This document shows, one piece after another, positions 9,401-17,600 of a stretch of 37,978 nucleotides of DNA. Each line of letters begins with the position of its first letter. Positions within the stretch are counted from its first letter, which is position 1. The stretch is taken from NCBI GenBank assembly GCA_001778375.1, contig MFGV01000020.1:1-37978 (forward strand), in the 5' to 3' direction. The DNA is from Candidatus Firestonebacteria bacterium RIFOXYD2_FULL_39_29. GTDB lineage: Bacteria > Oederibacteriota > D2-FULL-39-29. Below the pieces are notes generated by a model, which did not search any database, had not been told where the DNA came from, and was given only the letters and a program-made list of their open reading frames with translations. A program made the translations under genes and the position numbers.

Positions 9401-11699
9401 TGTGTCAATCCAAAATGCAATTGTTCCTGCAGGGATAGCCGGGGGTACATATAATCTGAAAGTGACAACTGCGGGTGGAACAAGTTTAACAACTGCAAAT
9501 ACAAAATATGTTGCGCTGGTTGATGCTATATCTCCGACAGTTTTGACGGTAACAGCAAATATATCGCAGGTGAAAGTGACATTCAGTGAGGATATGACAT
9601 TATCGGCAGTAACAAACAAAGCGAATTATACAATACAGTCGCCGACAGGAACAGGGAACGTGAATTTAGGCTCAACAACTATATCATATTCCGGAAATAT
9701 GGTAACAATAGGGAATTTAAGTTTGACAGCGGATGCAACATTTACGACGACCGTATCAAATGTGACGGATCTTGCAGGGAATGCAATAACCGGAGCTTCA
9801 GTTGCAGGAGTAGTACAAGGAACAGATTTAACGGGGCCGACGAATTGCAGTATAGTAATAAACGGGGGAGTCGGATATACGGGAAGTACAAACGTAACAT
9901 TAACGTTGTCAGCGACGGATGCGAACTCCGGAATGGGAACAGGGGCAGAGATGCAGTTTAGTAATACCGGAACAACATGGGTGACGTATGCGTATGCAAC
10001 AACCTCAGTATGGACATTGGATGCGGGAACAGGAACAAAGGCTGTATCTGCCAGGTTCTCGGATGCCTTAGGAAACTGGTCTGTCGGGAGTGTGACAGAT
10101 ACGATAGTATTGGATACAACCGGGCCGGCAAACTGCAGTATAATAATAAATAGCGGGGATGAATTTACGAACAATACAAGCGTCAACCTGACATTATCAG
10201 CGGCAGATGCCGATAGCGGTCTTAGCGAAATGAGATTTAGTAATGATGGATCTATATGGACGACAGCTGAGGCGTATAGTATAACAAAGAGTTATCCGTT
10301 ATCAGTAGGAGACGGCCCCAAAATTGTTTATGCGCAATTTAAGGATAATGCGGGTAACTGGAGCGGAAGTATAGCCGGGAATATAACATTGGATACTCTA
10401 GGCCCTGTAGGGAGTATAGATATAAATAGCGGAGCTTTATATACAAAAAGCGCCGTTCTCACCTTGATCCTGAATGCGGCAGATGAATTTAGCGGAATAA
10501 ATCAGATGCAGTTTATGGAAGGTACCGGGAGTTGGAGTACCTTGGAAAGTTATACAACAGGGACAAAAATATTTACAGTTACAAATACAGATGAATTGAA
10601 GACAATTACGGTAAGATACACGGATAATCTGAGTAATAGCAGTACTTATAGTAAAAATATTAAATTATGTACGGTAACAAAGTTGGAAGTTCTGTCGCAA
10701 ATAGAAGCAGTTGCAGGAGAAAGTATTATCGTGACAATTAGGGCGGTAAGGGAAGAAGGAATAAACAGTACATTGATAACAGGTTATTTGAATATGATCA
10801 GCTTTAATGTTAAGGACCTTAATGCCGCAACCTTGCCGGATTATACATTTGCCGGGACAGATTCGGGAGTAAAGCAGGTAATGACAAGTTTAAAGACGTT
10901 AGGAGATCAGGAGATAGAGGTATCAGATAAAGATATCGAAGGAATATCGGGAAAAGTAAAGGTAAAAGTATATGCAGCGATAGCAGCAGACGGAACAAAT
11001 GGGACAATAATAACAAATGCGGACGGAACAAGTATAGATATCCCGGCGGGGGCGTTTAGCGGAAATAAAGAAGTTGGATTTAAAATAACAGAAAATCCGA
11101 AATCAGCAGGGACGGGATACAGATATAAGGAAACGGTAAAACCCGTAAGCAGGGATTTCGGAGAGTTAAATAGAACAACAAGTCCGTGGCAATTCGCCGG
11201 AATGACCTTTAGTACTCCGGTTAAGATATCAGTGCCGTACAAACCGGAAGAGGTAGGAGATGTGGATGAAAATAGCCTCCGGTTATTCTACTACGATGAG
11301 ACATCAGGGAAATACATAATAGTCCCGGGAAAACAAACAGTAAGCGGCGGGAAGATAACAGCGCAAGTAAATCATTTTAGCACTTATAGGATACTCGGAA
11401 CGTATGTGAGCAGTAATTTGAATAATGTAATAGCGTATCCGAACCCATATAAGCCGAGCACAGCGGTAGACGGTAAAATGAAAATAATAAACCTGCCGGT
11501 GGATTGCACCGCGACGATATATAATATAGCAGGAGAGAAAATCAAAGAAATAAAAGAATCAGACTTAGGAAACCTAGGCTGGATAGACTGGGACGGGAAG
11601 AATGATGTAAATGAATTGGTAGCCCGTGGGGTTTATCTGTATGTGATCAAAGCACCGGATGGTAGTAAGAAAATAGGAAAAGTTGGCCTAATAAAATGA
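426..11699 (+). CDS. Giant secreted multidomain surface protein 1, T9SS-type sorting domain
   Basis: 3,757 residues from ATG 426 (AAGGA five bases upstream; ATG 429 is equally possible). A Sec signal peptide ends near residue 35 (LLFIFPLSSLLVLSLL core). Then: PQQ-like beta-propeller, about 38-460 (blades such as LDAKTGEDLWSY, ALDASNGTLKW); calcineurin-like phosphoesterase fold, about 559-770; FN3, about 1098-1195 (AIITWTTS, VTISGL); a stalk of about ten invasin-type Ig-like units carrying G-G-x-L...T-D-x-x-G, interleaved with a second Ig-like type, about 1210-2740; three IPT/TIG domains, 2745-3032; SbsA-type Ig, to about 3135; three D-x-x-G-P Ig-like repeats, to about 3420; ZU5-like domain, about 3519-3658; and a FlgD-like/T9SS type A sorting domain from 3667 (VIAYPNPY, IYNIAGEKI, DWDGKND, RGVYLYV). 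The phosphoesterase ligands are replaced (N-P-S, GN, GEMD). Probable cell-surface adhesin or scaffold; its ligand is unknown. The stop overlaps the start of the next paralogue. Confidence 0.9.
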   Translation: MMKTIIHLHKSIKLLFIFPLSSLLVLSLLHSPCYSDNWPTALHDVSHTGTSLDTLALPLKLKIKKEEVHSQWYPYYGKLVAYGDRLNVTWLHGLHICYDINTLESKWSYFSWGVGYNGRDHYPAVGGNNNEYVFVGGGHGGVYQLEISSGAVVRAWSGMDAGFGASIVFNGYYYPLFSSESQGSNVLARCLPYPGYNSDMTYSFLTNTFWGRSSTFEMDTTYPFLPATYMSWMFNTPCIGGNTLFMNWDGIMHGINPETGYSNWSKGKNMQYSTSAAYENGKVFVAGTEGFTSTDDFKKVHQGIIYCLDAKTGEDLWSYTFTNSMVIDNSTNVGMDPIVSNGTVYFGSNEGYYFALDASNGTLKWKTRVEGSCSDHNTSAISGDIVYFGTAALKGFSTAAGPKANNKGWIYALNKNTGVIEWSWNNPDQVSIGPVIIANKKLIATGINGYIYVFEEDAPGTDLVITPKTALPGIVQSGTNFTITCKGNLSDSGWNASLVKYNTTISLTISASYDVSKGCWIISASIPSSAKEGMYDLSVGNNIKTEKVTKSVKVINIFKTDYYYVHITNPSYSLNRNDLNLVLDQVKIINPEFVLISGNLTGNGDTQLLQCLVELLKSKDIPVFVTPGEMDCYGGVNSDTHKSYETNVGPRYFSFSYGNHKYLGVDTTDDNGKIGSSQIDFIRNELRGTGDLKSIFYYKDNMNQIPALCDELGINAALSYGNNSVTNSGLTPTKYVVTPSCIMFSDAANSGYFRVVKVSNNKVVFSNLLGSTYYGAYRPAMESVFTTYYDGKPANDGISSVNAFKVKNHSTESFDNCFMEILMPYSSSYVAHNAEVIRVVDKGNGKNLVTVKFSMDTGSTTYTTPYVKPIHIGTLDSACVTYYSDTALLNEISEYQIGGLNQLPTRKYLKEGRTYFKIFIPSGDWASYKLDQQGAADILSGQTEKLDGTGLIYKGYYDVVRENGTEYKDGEANMSIISSGKVITPDIGNLVTIKTGTPEPYFKYCSSGSTGVTISGEAIQKIFIDYYWNYNKGVDIYRKTIPSGSWQVVYTHAGTGLYFTYNDTNIVTGTNYRYKLVQRDALNITSLDTDEYEVTAGSFTITSPAAVSITTTGAIITWTTSVSTTSQVEYAAYAGGGYSTFTYTDVSRLSDIIVTSENSSLVTAHSVTISGLKCSTTYGYRVISKTIDGKINTYGGIKYPILNFATPANSSTVVALSAESNVSAVYPGDACGISVYGLDNTGKRAGFALGSTINYQVISGGGVVNPASTTNSYTTVLTAGSNEGINQVAFTKTGATAGTISISAITPDHYKFTTPLTITAGGMVNITITAYSDAAETTILPITTNNINLNIKAVAGDNPSNLASTLLLNSISSMTKGVGFPFIGYTKAETNGIRIKAEDVKGKTGLSDVITVLADSTKPSKLGYISGKEEATSGETVTITGSVLDIYGNQIKTGGTVITFTRIQGAGTLSGTIATTDSSGGAAVGLTLISNEINVVELTSGSLQKVEVIVRTNTIGSLVLTPESYSVKAGTRCNIFVETKDAGGNAAAGISLKSSITSGGGNLESSSVITDNTGKANIGYIGSTVPGVTSIKVETLNSSVSSIVNLTIIVGDIDHYAIVTPDTSNINTAFSVVVTAKDRYENTVSVNNDISISVVPWNNTYGTLSGTLSITNASLINGSTNITNATYDITEKIKIKAKDSNNKEGYSGVTDIKSGAASQLLTVLRKVYTVTGSSKIYFTDCPEKCAAGSSVDLITYVKDADMNSIGGSLVTYSSSAGTLAYSVITSDSYGMVKNSYTAASGSNKITIICNSASTVFTIQGLTPNSLSASLNPAVSPSVGSPSMPIVTVKDASGITIPFAAVNCTVISGSGTLYVQNTDNITQKWSGVSSMITDKNGAVVLSMSGLTVGVDTVVRLTCSGIIYNLTFQSSNNQLSNQNSATMYRGISGSIVKLGFILRTQSYAGVPGKTTNFTITSGGGSLSNNSGVTDSSGLVYTYLTLPAQEGNVVISASCEGLKTDISATSINGSIGISCSPAVIVPSSATQITVNLFDLAGKIIKSEGNGDYCAPAIINFSTTPAVGSLSIVSGAPDMYTGMITLSYTASGTAQDVDIIATSGSVSGTLTLKVAVVSSIEANADPLTVLTNSGSSSIKAIVKEVNGYPVSNAAVTYSLISGTGSLSLTTAVTNREGAVISKLQNVTSVGDNVVRVSSNGISKDITIKSVGNLIGYKVKLVAPSTIPYLIPTTSFPMIYYDKKDVYGIIVDNLDQPVSVSGTTVTLKSTGGTFKYSASGWQSISTVNVTTDIYGKAYVSNNATMNSLNFYPTLGLNTVTASVSNLGSATVTILGSSVNPYSFDIKADPSGVKPNSNCKITAVMKNGGAAIVGEGVNFSMLSVEGVLSTTTGTTDMNGEAAVILSSTNSTNRNYIVQASCADLGLSNVITVTTAQNELSAFNLTVPESVINNQVFEVKIKACDINGGPVILATPVTITVSAVKASDGVTPGSGVLSVGTAIISNNADSSVTLSNVTYTDAEEIKIKVSVGEKSGLSSKIILTKQVNNITATSDPSTCIAGQAVVINGVVKDIDGKGVSGQAVTVVSSGGTLDKSTSTTDIDGKVCFILITSGATGITSVTITSSAITGTASVTTTGVIASYTVAAPATADISGFSLSVTAKDAGGNIVKSSPVAVLSLAAGTGTLGITSVRLVDGTVTLTETYSKVESGVRIKATDVNGKTGTTGVTINMTNSMPQVLSLAPAAVSNISGGTIQITGKNYFSGGSSSDVTNIRLNDTGSTVLTGYSVTSDTVIVSAIVPTKIKAGSYDVLITTSKGTSAGGAKLTVTTSPPVLSSITPNSCVTGETKTISIAGSGFYAGTTSADVRALKVGATTITAAYIVASDTAITGVIIPGTLTSGTYNVVATTGGGDSSGVSYTVSVFIPVPAVAGISPVSGYRHVTNTLNISGNGYFGGSSSNSVSSVQLVGTSTVTITTYNVVSDVSIQNAIVPAGIAGGTYNLKVTTAGGTSLTTANTKYVALVDAISPTVLTVTANISQVKVTFSEDMTLSAVTNKANYTIQSPTGTGNVNLGSTTISYSGNMVTIGNLSLTADATFTTTVSNVTDLAGNAITGASVAGVVQGTDLTGPTNCSIVINGGVGYTGSTNVTLTLSATDANSGMGTGAEMQFSNTGTTWVTYAYATTSVWTLDAGTGTKAVSARFSDALGNWSVGSVTDTIVLDTTGPANCSIIINSGDEFTNNTSVNLTLSAADADSGLSEMRFSNDGSIWTTAEAYSITKSYPLSVGDGPKIVYAQFKDNAGNWSGSIAGNITLDTLGPVGSIDINSGALYTKSAVLTLILNAADEFSGINQMQFMEGTGSWSTLESYTTGTKIFTVTNTDELKTITVRYTDNLSNSSTYSKNIKLCTVTKLEVLSQIEAVAGESIIVTIRAVREEGINSTLITGYLNMISFNVKDLNAATLPDYTFAGTDSGVKQVMTSLKTLGDQEIEVSDKDIEGISGKVKVKVYAAIAADGTNGTIITNADGTSIDIPAGAFSGNKEVGFKITENPKSAGTGYRYKETVKPVSRDFGELNRTTSPWQFAGMTFSTPVKISVPYKPEEVGDVDENSLRLFYYDETSGKYIIVPGKQTVSGGKITAQVNHFSTYRILGTYVSSNLNNVIAYPNPYKPSTAVDGKMKIINLPVDCTATIYNIAGEKIKEIKESDLGNLGWIDWDGKNDVNELVARGVYLYVIKAPDGSKKIGKVGLIK

Positions 11700-14600
11700 G
11701 TTTTGATTTAAACCGCCATATATTATCCGCTAAAAAACGCAGGCGGGTAATATTGCTAAAATGTTTACATAGTTCACTTCGTTCGCTCTTTTACTTAACT
11801 TCACTTTGCTCACTTCTTTCACTTTCTTCACTTCTCACCGCTGACAACTGGACTACTGCCATGCATGATGCGGCGCACAGCGGAAGAAGTTCTGATACCT
11901 TAACCCCGCCTTTTTCATTGAAATACAGAGCGAAGGTTATGCCGGCATATGGTCCGACAAACCCTGTTTATGATAATGATGTGGTTGGATTTACAATATC
12001 CGGAGGAGGGGCTTCTTGTGTCGGAGCAGCTAACATTAAAACGGGGAAAATATTATGGTCAGGTCAGTATACAAATGCGGTAATAGCAACTCAGGATTAT
12101 TATCCCGCAATATACAGAGGAAAGTATTTGTCTTATGCCGTGTCAGGTGATGCGGGTATATATTCTGTAGATCTTTTTAGCGGGCAGAACAGGTTCCATG
12201 CTGCAGCTTTTGATGCCAGTCAGGTCAGCAGCGGTGATACTTATTATAATAATTTCGTGTTCCGCATGGCCAGTTTTTGGCCGGGAGATCCGGGGAGCTA
12301 TTCTATCGGGGGCTTGACAGTTAATGAAGACGGTACTTTAAATAAGATTTGGACCCGTATTCCTGGCTCGGATTCAAATCAGGATTATCCATTAAAGGAA
12401 GGAGTTTCTTTTCCTGATTTAAAATCAATTCCTTGTGTCGGAAATAATGTTTTGTATTTTCAGTATACCGGTGAAATTCACGCAGCTGATATGCTGACCG
12501 GACACAGTTTTTGGAAGACTGGAAACGGAAAATTTGTAAATTCAGTTGCTTATGAAAACGGAAAGTTGTATTGTCCGGGTTCAGATTCATTTTTCTACTG
12601 TCTGGATGCCTCAAACGGTTCGGAATTATGGAAATTTCCTGTTGTTGGTTCCGGGTCCCCGGTAGTTAGTAATGGAATTGTGTTTTTTAGAGGGGGCGGT
12701 TCTTTTTACTCGTTGGACGCAAATAGCGGCAGTTTAAAATGGAAATTTCCGGCAAATGGGCACGGGTATCCGGCTATTTCAGGAAATATAATATATTTTA
12801 GCGGTGAATCTCAATTATATGGCTGTAAAATAGATACAGCAAATTCTAACGGTGAAGTTATTTGGCAAGCATCAATCCCAAATCCGGAGACAAGTTTCGG
12901 GACGGTCATTATAGGTGATAATCAATTAATAGCCGCCGGCGATAACAGTTATTTGTATATATATGAAGCAAATGCTGCCGGAAGTATTTCGCTAATTCAA
13001 AAACCAAGAATAGGTTCCCCTGTTATAGTTAAAGACGGGGAGAATTTCAGCATAGAATGCAAGGGCGATCCTTCAGTCAACGGCTGGCTGGCAAAGCTAA
13101 GAAAATATAATACAGTCGCTAATTTAACCGTAATAAGTAATGTATATGATCCTTTAACATGTTTATGGAAGCTGACAGCGCAGGTACCTGCCGGTGCAAA
13201 TGAGAGTTTGTATGATCTGGAAGTAACCAATAATATTGGTTCTGATATTTCCGTTAATTCAGTTAAAGTAGTAAGAGAGATAAGAAGTAATTATTATTAT
13301 ATACATATCTCTTCACCGTTGAATAATTTTGGAACTTTAATGGATCAGTTTACTTTGATTAACCCCGAATTTGTTGTTATAACCGGTGACACTGCAAATA
13401 ACAGCAGTAGTTATGAATATGAAAAGTTGATAAATGATTTAAATAGTATGGAGATTCCCGTATTTATAGTTCCCGGAGAAATTCAATGTTATGGGGATAG
13501 GAATTCAGACAGCCATAAGGTTTATGAAAAATATTTAGGTCCGCGTTATTATAGTTTTAATTATGGAACCCACAAGTATGTCGGAATAGACACGACAGAT
13601 TCAAATAATAGTATAGGAAATGAGCAGATGGAGTGGCTGGGAAATGAACTAAATGCGAGTGCCAATATGAAAACAGTGTTTTATTCAAAAGACAGAAGTA
13701 ATCAAATGCCGGCAATATGTGACCGTTATGGAGTAAATTGCGCCTTAAGTTACGATGTTGAAGCCCCGAGCAGCGGTGTTTCTCTTTCAGGAATTACACC
13801 GACTTTATATTTAAAGACAGATAAAACCAACAGGTTGTATTACAGTACTCCTTTCAACGGGTTTAGGGTTGTAAAAGTTAATAACAATAAGGTGGTTGGT
13901 TATCCGGTAGATCCATATTGGCGGTATGGAAAAATAAGTGTTCAGTATAAATTAAGAGATGACGGAAGCGCGGGGAATGACGGAATATTGAAAGGAAATA
14001 TAGCGCAAGTAACAAACTATCTTAGTTCAAGCTTTGATAATCTGCGGATTAAGTTTCTTATGCCTGTGGCAAGCTCATATCTTTCTAATAATGAAATAAT
14101 AAGCAAAATAGATAGAGGAGACGGGGTTAATATTTGTAAAGTAAAAGCAGCTATTTCCGGTACCAGTACTGTTACGGCAGTGAAAAGCAGTGATATTTAT
14201 ATAGGAGACAACTCTAGGCCAACTTCAATAATTACGTGGTATAGAGATAACAGTTTTATTAATGAGGTGCCTAGAATTATAGCAGATCCTGGAAGCGTAA
14301 CAGTTACAAGCATTTCTCTGGGAACAGGCAGATACTATATGAAAATATTTGTTACAGACGGAAAGGTTCCGTATATTACAGAACAAGGCGGCAGCAATTT
14401 TGTTATAGGAAATACCGTTTCTTTGGACGGGAGCGGGACTCTATACGAAGGTTATTGCGATCTGGACAGCGGAAGTAACTGTATTGTGAATGTTCTTGTT
14501 AACGGATTTTCTCCGGAATTAGGAAAAACTGTAAGCGTCAGAAGAGTTCCTGCGTATTCTCCTACAATGATATATTCCGCCTATACTCCTGCCGGTATTG

Positions 14601-17600
14601 TTATAAGCGGTAATGCGAGGTATTACTGGGGTTCACTTGACGGTCCTGCTGATTTTTATTATGGAAGTGTTCCCGGAGATCCTTATAGCAGTGCTAATGC
14701 GGTGTTTCGAATTTATCGCAGTATAGCAGGGTTAAATGATTGGTCGATGATAAATCAGTTTATAAACCCGGGTAATCAGGCATACGCATTTACATGGACT
14801 GATACAACTACTTCTCAGGGTATAACATATAAGTACAGGCTTGTTACTGTAGGAAGAACTGAAGTTGAAAGCAGTTTTTCAAAAGAATATGATGTGACGA
14901 CAGGTTCACCGGTCTTTACTAATATTGCAAGGTCAAATATTACCAGCAGCAGCGCTGTTATAACATGGACAACTGATATTTCTGCTACAACACAGGTGGA
15001 ACTTTCAAAGATCGCCTTTGACGGCAGTACCGCCTTTACATTTAATAATTCGATACTATTACCTGAGGATTCCGCGCTGGTAACAACTCATACTGTGACT
15101 ATAACCGGATTACAGCCGAATACACAATATAATACAAGAATACTTTCCAGAAGCGGCGACGGTAAAATTAATAGTTTCAGGTACCAACCTGTTGCGCTTC
15201 AAGGCGGTAATTTCACTGATGCTTCGAGTTTTAAAACTCTGGCTAATACCGGAACAACAATATCAAGTTTGAAGGGTGTATTTGAATGTCCGGTAGTGTT
15301 CCCCGGGGATAAAAATAATATAACAATAAGTGCTTTAGATGCTGCCGGTAAAATTGTTCAGATAACCTCCTATACGAATCTTACTCTTAAAGTATTAAAT
15401 GGCGGAGGAGTCTTTAGCGATAACAGTTCGCAGCGTAATGTTACTCTTTATAGCGGGGTATTGAATATACAAGATATCCTTACTACCGGCATTACGGAAG
15501 GTTTAAATAGTATATCCGCTTCTGCTTCCGGAGTGACTCCGATCACTATGAATTTAATATCGGCATATCCGGATCATTATAAAGTTGAAGCTCCTGCCGA
15601 AATTATTGCAGGTGAAAATTTTATTATGAAAATAACGGCATATAGTAATGTCGGGGAAACAATGATACTGCCGGTAACAATTACTGATAAGAAATTAACT
15701 TTAACTGCATTAAAAGCGGATAATTCGCCTGCTACGGATTCGTTATGGAATGATTCAGCGAGTTTATTTAAAGATGGTGTTGGATTAACTAAGGGAATAT
15801 ATAACAAGGCTGAACAAGTAAAAATAAAAGTGCTGGATGCAGGAGGAAAGACGGGCGTAAGCAGTTTAATAAATGTAAAGGCAAATGAAAGCAATAAATG
15901 GAAAGTAACGGGAGAATTAAGTAAGCCGGTAGCAACAATTGGGGATAATATAACGATATCAGGTGCAATATTGGATGTTTATGAAAATACAGTAAAAACA
16001 TCGGGAACGATTGTAACTTTCAGCAAACTTCAAGGGAATGGAAATCTGAGTAATATCACAGCCGCTACTGATGTAAATGGAGTTGCAACAACCGTACTGA
16101 CTGTAACGGACAACATAATAAATGTAGTTGAATTGTCTTCGGGATCTCTGGATAAGGGGACTGTATATGTAAAGACAAACGATATAAGTTCATTAAATCT
16201 TACAACTTCTGCCGGTATATTGAAAACAGGTGAACTGACAAATGTAACGATAGAAGCAAAAGATTCCGGTTTGAATCCGGTAAGCGGGGTAGAAGTTGAT
16301 TTAAGTTTAGTAACCGGAGGTGGAAGTTTATCTGCGAATAAAGTGATGACGGATGCGAATGGTCAATTTGTAATGCAGTATTTGGGAAGTAATGTTAGTC
16401 AGATTAATACGATAAGAGGACAGGCTGCGGGGTCAAGTATAACAAAAGATATTAATATAACGACAGTTGCGGGAGATCTGGATCATTACAAAGTGGACAG
16501 TTCAGTTGCCGGGGCTAAAGCAGGAGAGAATTTCACGTTAACAATAAGCGCGATGGATAAATGCAACAACCTGATAAATTCAATTAATAAAGGTTTAAGT
16601 CTGTCATCAGTTTTGAGCGGATATACGGATATTAATGGAAGAGGAACTTTAGCGATAGTCACTGCAAATATAGTGAACGGGACAACAAGTATAACAAACG
16701 AGAATTATACCCGGGTGGAAGCTATTCAAATAAAAGCAGTTGATAGTAATGGCGTCGCAGGGTATAGCCCAAGTATAAATATAATAAGCAATACTACTGT
16801 CTCAACAATTAATGCTGTATTTAAAATAGGATCTGTTGATATTACCAAAGTAATAAAAAGTAAAACAGTAAATATACTGGCAATTTTAAAAGATGCGTAT
16901 AGTAATCCGTTGAATGGATCAATTTTGACTCTCAGTGCAAATAAAGGAACATTAGGGTCAACAAAAGTAACAACGGATATAAACGGCAGGGCTGTAGCTG
17001 CATTTACAGTTGGAGATGGTATATGTACAGTGACTATGAGTTCCGGAAGCGTGCAAATCCAGTCGGTAATTGAAGGAATGACACCGTCTCAGATCGTTAT
17101 AAGTCCGGCAAATCCAATAATTTGTTCGGGAAGCGGGTCTTTAATAATAACCATAAAAAACAGTAACGGAGATGGCGTTCCATTTGCTTCAGTGGGAACA
17201 AGTATATTAACAGGAACTGCGACATTTACCCCCGTAACTCCGGCGGATACTGATGCTCAAGGTGTCTTAAAATTACAATTTAACAGTATAAACAGCTCAA
17301 TAGATAATGTTGTTAGGATAAGTTGCAGCGGATTGACTTCGGATGTGACGATAAGATATTTTAATAATATTTTTCTGTTCTATTCTAATATGACTTCTAA
17401 TCAGGGCTTGACAGGGTTGGCGAAGCAAATAAATGCTTCTTTGCATTATAGTTTCTTTGCATGTTCCGGACAATTAGTAAACTTTGATGTTATATCAGGC
17501 GGTGGAAGTCTAAGTTCTATTTCTGCTATATCAGATTCTAACGGAGATGTAACAACTAATTTAACAATAAGCACAAATGAAATAGATAATATTGTAAGGG

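Noticed and set aside
11774-11836. CRISPR-like repeat array
   Set aside because: Units are 9 bases with no spacers and lie in frame inside a gene; this is a coding minisatellite.
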